DNA from: Microcaldota archaeon
GTDB lineage: Archaea; Micrarchaeota; Micrarchaeia; Burarchaeales; JAKAKT01
Direction of reading: 5' to 3'
Assembly (NCBI GenBank): GCA_026396425.1
Contig: JAPLWU010000039.1
Span: 1-7,907, forward strand
Length of the DNA: 7,907 nucleotides
Shown here: piece by piece, positions 1-5,100 of the stretch
Layout of the letters: each line of letters starts with the position of its first letter
Position numbering within the stretch: the first letter of the stretch is position 1
Notes under the pieces: model-generated
Told to the model about the DNA's origin: nothing
The model's database searches: none
The model's input: the letters and a program-made list of their open reading frames with translations, nothing else
Position numbers and translations under genes: made by a program

Positions 1-655
1 CGGTCAGGCAGCTTCCAAGAATCCTCCCCAGGTCCTCGCCCCTTATGAAGCACTTGACCGTCTCCAACCCGACGTAGCCGACCATTATGAGGCTGACGAC
101 CATCCCGTAAGCCGAGCCGAACGTCGTTCCCATGTAGGCAATGCCCGCAAGAACTGCGAGGCGCCTGTCGTTCCTGCTGACCGCGAGCCCGAATGCGGCC
201 ATGAAAAAGAAAGTGGAGAAAAGCCCCCAGGGCATAATCTCGGCCTCCCCGGCGGCAAACTTCTCGATTAGCCTCGGCGTGAAAGCGGCGAGCCCCGCGC
301 CAAGAATGCCGACGTATTTCCCGTACTCCTCCTTGAGCAGGAGGTATATGAAGAAGCATATGAGCGCTCCCACGAGGGGCGGGTAAATGTTGGTTATCGT
401 CGAGAGCAGGTAGTTGTCGTATCCCCCGCCCCCGGTGTACATCTCGAACCATCCCGCGCCGAGGTAGCCGGTGAGCAGTATGTTGCCGTGTCCTGTTTCA
501 TACGGATACCAGGCGGTGTTGTCGGAATGCGGCACTTCGCCCAGCACGACGAGCTGCCTGCCGACGTACATGTAGTAGTAGGGGTCGAACTCGTGGAACG
601 TCGGTCCGAGGCTCTGTATCCTTATAAGGAACGCGAGAATCGCTATTAGCGCCAC
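1..655 (-). CDS. aglB: STT3/AglB-type oligosaccharyltransferase, N-terminal part (runs off the left edge)
   Basis: Reading the minus strand with codons beginning at positions equal to 1 mod 3 gives an unbroken membrane protein to base 1. It opens with a hydrophobic helix (LVALIAILAFLIRIQ, about 657-613). Next comes the first extracytoplasmic loop signature HEFDPYYYMYVG, then SDNTAWYPYETGHG. Further helices follow (ALICFFIYLLL, PWGLFSTFFFMAAFGLA, YGMVVSLIMVGYVG), with an acidic AAGEAEIM segment where the second catalytic D/E motif normally lies. In STT3/AglB/PglB proteins the EFDPYY aspartate helps bind the metal and acceptor; the enzyme moves glycan from a polyprenyl/dolichyl carrier to Asn in N-X-S/T sequons outside the membrane. 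The C-terminal WWDYG-type domain lies beyond the window. The first canonical start in this frame is GTG at 655, without a visible ribosome-binding site. I doubt it is the native start, because 661-893 appears to encode the missing N-terminus in another frame. Family assignment is firm; the 5' end is not. Confidence 0.85.
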   Translation of the reverse strand, partial: MALIAILAFLIRIQSLGPTFHEFDPYYYMYVGRQLVVLGEVPHSDNTAWYPYETGHGNILLTGYLGAGWFEMYTGGGGYDNYLLSTITNIYPPLVGALICFFIYLLLKEEYGKYVGILGAGLAAFTPRLIEKFAAGEAEIMPWGLFSTFFFMAAFGLAVSRNDRRLAVLAGIAYMGTTFGSAYGMVVSLIMVGYVGLETVKCFIRGEDLGRILGSCLT

Positions 656-893
656 CAGTGCGATTGCCCATGGCGATGCCCGCGAGCACGAGCTCGAACG
701 AGAACCTCATTCCGAGCACGTTGAGCAGGAATGCCACGGAAGGCGGTATGACGAGGCCCACGGCGAGCGCAATGAACAGCTTTTCCCATGCCGAGAGTTT
801 CGTCCCCTTCAGAAGGGGCACGGCTATGGAAATGCCCGGCACGAGCGCTGAAAAGAGCACTATGCCCATCGCCGTGAAGAATTCGAATTCCAT
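498..893 (-). CDS. Membrane N-terminal segment of the STT3 gene, out of frame with the rest (broken gene or frameshift)
   Basis: ATG at 893 opens a frame beginning MEFEFFTAMGIVLFSALVPG. Two hydrophobic segments follow: about residues 7-27 with a LVPGISIAVPLL motif, and about 37-58 with KLFIALAVGLVIPPSVAFLL. A third begins at FELVLAGIA. After about position 665 this frame turns into an Arg/Pro/Ala-rich tail (NRTGGANSDS onwards, stop near 498), which is the shadow of the STT3 frame and not a plausible protein. The PG...PLL...LS..EKL pattern resembles the DUF1616-like membrane leader that I recall in front of the STT3 domain in some DPANN archaea; this is from memory. Two extra helices would keep the DPYY loop outside the membrane, which suits a fusion. 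A TATA-like box lies 30-odd nt upstream of ATG 893. It is probably the first part of the aglB gene, separated by an indel or internal deletion; a separate small gene is less likely. Confidence 0.55.
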   Translation of the reverse strand: MEFEFFTAMGIVLFSALVPGISIAVPLLKGTKLSAWEKLFIALAVGLVIPPSVAFLLNVLGMRFSFELVLAGIAMGNRTGGANSDSRVPYKDTEPRTDVPRVRPLLLHVRRQAARRAGRSAAFRQHRLVSV

Positions 894-906
894 CCAAATA
901 CCGAAC

Positions 907-932
907 GGTTTATATTGCGTTAAATATTTAAA
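907..932. promoter_or_regulatory. Divergent A/T-rich promoter region with palindromic box
   Basis: A perfect 12-bp palindrome TTAAATATTTAA occupies 920-931, and a second box TTTATATT lies at 909-916. The palindrome centre is about 32 nt from the minus-strand ATG at 893, which would give a very short leader if transcription starts about 26 nt from the TATA centre. In the plus direction the same box would place a start near 950, leaving a leader of about 60 nt before the reductase gene at 1014. A palindromic TATA could serve both directions. This rests on sequence and spacing only. Confidence 0.5.
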
Positions 933-969
933 ACACTCCGAGTCCCAATTGCCAACCCGTGGATTGCCC

Positions 970-1002
970 GGGGTTGCTGGGGTTGTTGGGGGATTGCGGA
1001 GG
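970..1002 (+). other. G-run-rich leader, candidate G-quadruplex
   Basis: Four G-runs with almost equal 5-nt spacers sit just upstream of the reductase gene: GGGG at 970-973, GGGG at 979-982, GGGGG at 988-992, and GGAGG at 998-1002. Spacers are TTGCT, TTGTT and ATTGC. The last run is interrupted by an A, so a two-tetrad or a bulged three-tetrad quadruplex is conceivable. The last run also looks like a Shine-Dalgarno sequence for the GTG at 1014. If folded in the mRNA, it would hide that site. Confidence 0.4.
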
Positions 1003-1013
1003 ATTGCTGAGGT

Positions 1014-2114
1014 GTGCGTTTGACAACCGTTTCCGTCATAGGGGGCGGCCCGGCAGGCTGCTTTGCGGCAAAATCCGCTGCGGAGAGCGGAGCGCAAGTC
1101 ACGCTTTACGAGGAGCACGCGAGAATCGGCGAGCCGGTGCAGTGCGCGGGCCTAATCTCGAAAAAAGGCCTCCTCTCGCTCATGAAAAACGACGGCTTCG
1201 TTATAAACACCATACGCTCGGCAAAGATATGCTCGCCTAATTCCCGCATTCGGATAAACTGCGCCGATGAAACGGCGCTCGTAATAGACAGGGCGAAATT
1301 CGACGCGGCCTGCGCGCGCGGGGCCGAGGAAGCTGGAGCCGTGATACGCACCGGCTGCCGGGCGAAGCCAAACAGGATGAAAGGCGTCATCATCGGGGCC
1401 GACGGCCCAAATTCAACAGTGGCAAACCTCTTCGGCTTCCCCAAATGCGGGCCTTTCGTCTCGACTTTCCAAACCGATTACGAGAACGTCGAAATAGAGG
1501 ACGGGCACGAGGTCTCCATCTTTCTTTCGGCCGATTTCAGGGGATTATTCGGCTGGCTGATTCCAACCGGCTCCGACACCGCCAGGGTGGGAGTCGGCGT
1601 TTCGCCCCCGTTATCGGCGGGAAAGGCATTCCAAAAGCTCGCCGGCGCGCTCCTGAATCTCGAAAATGCCCGCCCAATCTCGTCCGCCTCCGGAGTCATC
1701 CCCCTCTTTCCCCGTTCAATCACCGCGAAGAAAAACGTATTTCTCGCGGGCGACGCGGCAGGGCAGGTGAAGTCGATTTCGGGCGGCGGGATTTTCTTCG
1801 GTTGCACGTGTGCGGGCATGGCGGGAAAGGTGGCGGCGACCACCGCCTCCGCGAACGAATACGAGAGGGAATGGCGCGCGCTTTTCTGGGACGACATGGT
1901 CCTGCATTACAGAATAAGGCGCCTGATGAACTCGCTTTCAGACTCGCATCTCAACGCGCTCGTCGAAATCTCCTCCCGCGTAGGCGTCCCCCGCCTGCTC
2001 TCGCGATACGGCGACATGGACCTTCCCACCTCGCTTTTCTCGGTTCCCCTCATCGGCCTTCCGGCCCGTTTCGCTTATAACGTTTTTAATTCCCTGTTCC
2101 CAATAAGAAGCTGA
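1014..2114 (+). CDS. Geranylgeranyl reductase family FAD-dependent oxidoreductase
   Basis: A flavoprotein of about 366 aa. The N-terminal Rossmann fold carries GGGPAG at residues 10-15 and an acidic end of strand two (YEE, 32-34). This is followed by GEPVQCAGLIS (39-49), a motif typical of archaeal geranylgeranyl reductases. IGADGPNS lies at 127-134, a substrate-cavity motif FGWLIP at 179-184 (the family usually has YxWxFP, so Tyr is replaced by Phe), and the second FAD motif AGDAAGQVKSISGGGI at 245-260. Family members hydrogenate isoprenoid double bonds in archaeal membrane lipids or in polyprenyl/dolichyl carriers. Adjacency to a cis-prenyltransferase and opposite an AglB gene makes carrier saturation a reasonable alternative to lipid saturation; sequence alone does not decide. 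Start is GTG 1014 with GGAGG at 998-1002, or TTG 1020 with GAGGTG at 1009-1014 only 5 nt upstream. The protein is slightly shorter than the usual 390-400 aa but all core motifs are present. Confidence 0.9.
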   Translation: MRLTTVSVIGGGPAGCFAAKSAAESGAQVTLYEEHARIGEPVQCAGLISKKGLLSLMKNDGFVINTIRSAKICSPNSRIRINCADETALVIDRAKFDAACARGAEEAGAVIRTGCRAKPNRMKGVIIGADGPNSTVANLFGFPKCGPFVSTFQTDYENVEIEDGHEVSIFLSADFRGLFGWLIPTGSDTARVGVGVSPPLSAGKAFQKLAGALLNLENARPISSASGVIPLFPRSITAKKNVFLAGDAAGQVKSISGGGIFFGCTCAGMAGKVAATTASANEYEREWRALFWDDMVLHYRIRRLMNSLSDSHLNALVEISSRVGVPRLLSRYGDMDLPTSLFSVPLIGLPARFAYNVFNSLFPIRS

Positions 2115-2235
2115 GAGCCGAGGAGCCGAAACCCGAAAACTCAAAACTCAAGACCCAACCTCGAAACATAACCTCGAAACCCGAAAACCCGAACCGAAAA
2201 TCCGAAACCAAACCCCGAAACAAAAAAACTGAAAG
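2115..2235 (+). repeat. T-poor degenerate CCGAAA(A)C repeat tract
   Basis: The interval between the reductase stop and the UppS start is almost free of T on the plus strand (about 7 of 121 bases). It is built of degenerate units such as CCGAAAAC, CTCGAAAC and CCGAAACC; CGAAA occurs eight times. The sequence TGAGAGCC borders both sides: 2112-2119, overlapping the reductase stop, and 2237-2244, directly before the UppS ATG. No ORF with protein-like composition, no TATA box and no strong hairpin is visible. It could be a slippage-prone minisatellite or an unstructured A/C-rich mRNA spacer. Confidence 0.7.
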
Positions 2236-2244
2236 TTGAGAGCC

Positions 2245-2946
2245 ATGAGCCACACGAAGCCATTCCACGTTGCATTCATACCCGACGGCAACAGGCGCTG
2301 GGCGCGCCGCCACAGGATGACCAAGGAAAAGGGCTACTCGATTGGAATAGGGAATTTCGGCAGCGCGCTCAAGTGGGGCCGGAAACACGGCATACGCATG
2401 ATGAGCTTCTGGGCCTTCTCGACTGAAAACGCCATGAGGGACAGGTCCGAACTCAATACCCTCAACAGGCTTTTCGAGAAGAACCTGAAGGAGGCGCTCG
2501 AGAACCCGGATTTCTCGAAATACGAGGTTCGGATGCGGATACTCGGGAGGCGCGACTTTTTCCCCTGGAAGATAAGGCAAATGCTCGCCAAGGTCGAGGA
2601 TGAGACGAGAAATCACGACAAATATTTCGTGAACCTGTTCGTGGGATACGGCGGGAGAAACGAAATAGCCGATGCCTGCAACAAAATGATAAGCGATGCA
2701 AAAACGGGCAAAATTTCGAAAGTGGACGAAAAATCCGTCTCAAATTACCTTTACACGCGCGGAATCCCGGACCCGGACCTCATAATCCGCACTTCGGGCG
2801 AGATGCGGCTCTCGGGCTTCCTGCCATGGCAGGGCGCCTACAGCGAATTTTATTTCTCGAAAAAATTGTGGCCAGATTTCAAGGAAAAGGATTTCGCGCT
2901 TGCGCTGAAGGAATTCGCGCGAAGAAAAAGAAGATTTGGGAAGTAA
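2245..2946 (+). CDS. uppS: cis-prenyltransferase (polyprenyl/undecaprenyl diphosphate synthase family)
   Basis: A cytosolic enzyme of 233 aa that extends an allylic diphosphate with isopentenyl diphosphate in cis, making the long polyprenyl diphosphate that becomes the glycan carrier. The family signatures are complete: IPDGNRRWARRH at residues 12-23 with the catalytic Asp at 14; FWAFSTEN ending at 62; and IRTSGEMRLSGFLPWQ at 181-196, followed by YSEFYF and a terminal RRKRRFGK. Most homologues have RLSNFL where this one has RLSGFL. Length is in the normal range for the short UppS/DHDDS family. I chose ATG 2245 over the in-frame TTG at 2236 because it gives the usual short leader before the DGN motif; neither start has a strong ribosome-binding site. 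It lies in the same direction as the upstream reductase across a repeat tract without a visible promoter, so co-transcription is likely. The product should feed AglB-dependent N-glycosylation encoded on the opposite strand. Confidence 0.95.
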   Translation: MSHTKPFHVAFIPDGNRRWARRHRMTKEKGYSIGIGNFGSALKWGRKHGIRMMSFWAFSTENAMRDRSELNTLNRLFEKNLKEALENPDFSKYEVRMRILGRRDFFPWKIRQMLAKVEDETRNHDKYFVNLFVGYGGRNEIADACNKMISDAKTGKISKVDEKSVSNYLYTRGIPDPDLIIRTSGEMRLSGFLPWQGAYSEFYFSKKLWPDFKEKDFALALKEFARRKRRFGK

Positions 2947-2979
2947 ACGTAGGTGCTTAGGTAGATGCAGGTGCTTATT

Positions 2980-3318
2980 ATGGAAGTTCGAGTGGGGGAA
3001 AACAAAATCGACTGCCTGTTCGCAAACAACTTCTTCTCTCGCCTCCGCGGGCTCATGTTCCGCCCGTCGGCAATCCCAATACTCTTCGAATTTCCCTCAC
3101 AATCCACGAGGCGAAATGCGATTCACTCACTGTTTGTTCTGTTCCCATTTGACGCCATATTTTTGAACGAGCGCAAGGAGGCCGCCGACATTTTCGAGTC
3201 AATTCCGCCCTTCAAGTTGTGGATTGAACCGAAGAATCCGCCCAAATACCTTATAGAGCTGCCGGCCGGCTCGGTAGGGAAATTTAAAATAAAAAAAGGG
3301 ACGAGGTTCGAGTTCTAG
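2980..3318 (+). CDS. DUF192 family protein
   Basis: A small protein of 112 aa. It shows the DUF192 pattern in order: N-terminal strand MEVRVGENKI, then FFSRLRGLMFRP (the family's RxxGLMfR), a segment ending RRNAIHSLFVLFPFDAIFLN (the family's F.M.....PLDi.Fid), FESIPPFK, and a C-terminal YLIELPAGSVGKFKIKKG (the family's yvlElpaG...k..ik.Gd). DUF192 proteins are small beta-rich proteins of uncertain function, widespread in archaea and often exported in bacteria; no signal peptide is visible here. Two starts are possible, ATG 2965 and ATG 2980, each preceded by AGGTG. I prefer 2980 because AGGTG at 2969-2973 is 6 nt upstream and the protein then begins at the first conserved strand. It follows uppS closely and probably ends the operon. 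Confidence 0.85.
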   Translation: MEVRVGENKIDCLFANNFFSRLRGLMFRPSAIPILFEFPSQSTRRNAIHSLFVLFPFDAIFLNERKEAADIFESIPPFKLWIEPKNPPKYLIELPAGSVGKFKIKKGTRFEF

Positions 3319-3345
3319 GGATGAAAATAAAAAATTAGACGCGAC

Positions 3346-3365
3346 ACTCGAGTTCCGAGTTTTTT
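3346..3365 (+). terminator. Hairpin plus T6 terminator after the DUF192 gene
   Basis: ACTCG (3346-3350) and CGAGT (3356-3360) form a 5-bp stem around the loop AGTTC, followed by an uninterrupted T-run from 3360 to 3365. It stands 28 nt after the DUF192 stop and before the TATA box of the next gene. Archaeal transcription ends readily at such T-tracts. The stem is short, so confidence is moderate. Confidence 0.55.
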
Positions 3366-5100
3366 GCCCCTTTGGCGGAAGTATTTATATCTTTCTTGCG
3401 GGAATGCGAATAGGGGGATTTCAATCTGGCTGACTTTCGATGCTGCCGAATGCACGAAATGTGGGGCCTGTCTGTCTATTTGTCCTCATAAACCCCCCTC
3501 GACCTCTATTCTGCTTTGCAAACACTGCGACCCAAAATCCGCCGAGTGCAGGAACTCATGCGCCAAGGGTGCGATAAAAGAAGAAGGAGGCATTCTTTTC
3601 GTTGACCAGGAAATCTGTGATGGATGCGGGGAATGCAAATGCCCCTACGGCGCACTGCTTTTTGCGCAAGGAAAGGCGGTCAAGTGCGACCTCTGCATGG
3701 GCGAGCCGCGCTGCGTTTCCTCCTGCCCGGAAAATGCAATCTCAATCGAGAGCAAGCCCTTCGTGGGCTGGAGGATTCTCGATTCCGCACCCCAGTACTC
3801 GGTAGGCCTGCCCCAGCTTACCGGAGACGAGGACGAATTGGTCAAGCGCGCAGTCTCCGAGTTCAGGGAGCTCTCGAAGCACAGGAAGATAGAGAAGAGG
3901 CGCGACGTGGAACAGGCCTTCGGGGAGATAATAAAAAATTATTCCAGGGAGGGCCTCGTAATCGAGAAGGACCAGTACTCGTATCTCGTGAGGGTCTGTG
4001 CATTGTATGCGAGCGGATTCGGGGCAATCGAGCCTATGCTCTCCGACGACCTGCTCGAGGAAATCGCCGTAATCGAGCTCGACAAGCCAATCTATGTTTA
4101 CAAGCGTTCGGAGGGCTGGCTCAGGACCGACGTTTCCTTCACGCGCGGCGACGCCTTCATAGAAGTCGTAAACAAGATGGCCCGCCAGCTCGGCCGGAGG
4201 ATAACCTTCCAGTCGCCGACAATAAACGCGGTCCTGCCCGACGGCTCCCGCCTTCATGCCTCGATTCCGCCGGTCTCGAACTTCGAGATGACCATAAGGA
4301 AATTCAGGAGCAACCCCATCTCGGTTGCCGAACTCGTTTCTTTCGGGACTTTTTCCGCCCGCGCCGTTTCGTTTCTCTGGCTTTCAATCCTCGCCGACAT
4401 GTCAATCCTCGTTTGCGGCAACACCGCGAGCGGAAAGACCAGCACGCTCAACGCGCTTTTCTCGTTCGTCCCGCAAACCGAGCGGGTTGTGATAATAGAG
4501 GAAACGCCGGAGATAAACATCCCGCATCCCCACGCGGTGCGCATGGTTTCCAACAAAGAACTCGGCATTGGCCTCGACTCCCTCGTCCACGATAGTTTGA
4601 GGATGAGGCCCGACCGCGTCATCGTGGGCGAGGCAAGGACTCCCGAGGAAACGAGGGCGCTTTTCGAGAGCCTCGTGAGCGGACAGGCCCGCTCCACCTA
4701 TGCGACCTTCCACGCCCGCTCGGTCGGCGAGGCCGTCTCCCGCATCAAATCAATGGGAGTCGGGGTGCAGGACGTTTTCTCCATCGACCTTATGGTTGTC
4801 CAGAAGCGAATCTCCGGCGGCCTCGGCAAGGGCGAGCTGCGCAGGGTTACCGAACTTGCGTATTGCAATGAAGGCGCATTCGTTCCCGCTTTCGAATACG
4901 ACGGGGCGGAGGACTCGCTCAAACAAGCAAAGGGAATCGAATTATTCGAAGACGGATTGTGCAGGCGGCTCTCCCTCACAAAAAAGGAGCTCCGCTCAGA
5001 GCTGGCTGGCAGGTCCTCTTTCCTCTCCTCTCTCGCGCGGAATCCGCCCCCGTTCTTCAAGGCCCTTTCCGCAATCTCGAACTACGGGGGTAAATCTTGA
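3364..5100 (+). CDS. Four-cluster [4Fe-4S] ferredoxin fused to TadA/GspE2-type secretion ATPase
   Basis: Two modules in one frame (numbered from TTG 3364). Residues 30-121 hold 16 cysteines in four [4Fe-4S] motifs: C30/33/36/40, C52/55/62/66, C85/88/91/93 and C108/111/117/121. The order and the KCDLC...CVSSCP end match DmsB/HycB/CooF-type electron-transfer subunits; motif three is tight (CxxCxxCxCP, two residues shorter than usual). From about 165 follows a type II/IV secretion ATPase: N-terminal domain with GFGAIEPMLSDD, Walker A GNTASGKT (352-359), Asp box IIEETPEI (377-384), Walker B RVIVGE (418-423) and His box TYATFHARS with H450. This family forms cytoplasmic hexamers that power pilus assembly or secretion. 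All nucleotide-binding motifs look intact. The gene overlaps the downstream TadC-like gene by 4 nt. The 5' end is uncertain: 3364 is the only canonical in-frame start but lies in a terminator T-run upstream of the TATA box, so translation probably begins between 3404 and 3430. What the clusters do (redox sensing, folding, electron flow) is unknown. Confidence 0.9.
   Translation: MPLWRKYLYLSCGNANRGISIWLTFDAAECTKCGACLSICPHKPPSTSILLCKHCDPKSAECRNSCAKGAIKEEGGILFVDQEICDGCGECKCPYGALLFAQGKAVKCDLCMGEPRCVSSCPENAISIESKPFVGWRILDSAPQYSVGLPQLTGDEDELVKRAVSEFRELSKHRKIEKRRDVEQAFGEIIKNYSREGLVIEKDQYSYLVRVCALYASGFGAIEPMLSDDLLEEIAVIELDKPIYVYKRSEGWLRTDVSFTRGDAFIEVVNKMARQLGRRITFQSPTINAVLPDGSRLHASIPPVSNFEMTIRKFRSNPISVAELVSFGTFSARAVSFLWLSILADMSILVCGNTASGKTSTLNALFSFVPQTERVVIIEETPEINIPHPHAVRMVSNKELGIGLDSLVHDSLRMRPDRVIVGEARTPEETRALFESLVSGQARSTYATFHARSVGEAVSRIKSMGVGVQDVFSIDLMVVQKRISGGLGKGELRRVTELAYCNEGAFVPAFEYDGAEDSLKQAKGIELFEDGLCRRLSLTKKELRSELAGRSSFLSSLARNPPPFFKALSAISNYGGKS
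3384..3390 (+). promoter_or_regulatory. Archaeal TATA box for the ferredoxin-ATPase operon
   Basis: TTTATAT at 3384-3390 matches the form of the boxes before the genes at 6741 and 7549. Using their 24-27 nt spacing, transcription should start at about 3411-3415, just at the AGGGGG run (3412-3417). This places the mRNA start downstream of the only canonical in-frame start codon of the gene (TTG 3364). Confidence 0.55.
5086..5099 (+). promoter_or_regulatory. Ribosome-binding site that fixes the TTG start of the TadC-like gene
   Basis: GGGGGT (5086-5091) lies 6 nt before TTG at 5097-5099. The TTG overlaps the TGA stop of the ATPase gene as TTGA, a standard arrangement for translational coupling, so the two proteins are likely made in linked amounts. 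Confidence 0.6.

Noticed and set aside
141..386. Plus-strand 81-codon ORF antisense to STT3
   Set aside because: The minus strand gives a continuous STT3 protein here; no promoter or ribosome-binding site was seen for the plus ORF.
658..1023. Plus-strand ORF antisense to the STT3 leader and across the divergent promoter
   Set aside because: It covers the promoter and G-rich leader and has no protein-family character, while the opposite strand encodes clear membrane helices.
1445..2080. Plus-strand ORF of 211 codons within the reductase gene
   Set aside because: Arg-rich shadow composition; the frame starting at 1014 carries all FAD motifs across the same bases.
2115..2235. CRISPR array or telomere-like repeat
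   Set aside because: Units are very short, degenerate and without unique spacers, and there are no cas genes; it is interior between genes of one operon.
2236..2244. TTG at 2236 as the UppS start
   Set aside because: It adds only three residues, is part of the TGAGAGCC repeat, and ATG 2245 gives the usual N-terminus; it cannot be fully excluded.
3404..3433. Nine-codon upstream ORF (MRIGGFQSG) before the ferredoxin-ATPase
   Set aside because: The predicted mRNA start lies downstream of its ATG, so it is probably not translated; it is better explained as a one-base frame problem at the G-run.
3624..4595. A long alternative-frame ORF (323 codons) inside the ATPase gene
   Set aside because: It is rich in Arg, Pro and Ala without domain character and lies across the ferredoxin and ATPase motifs of the real frame; it is a high-GC shadow.
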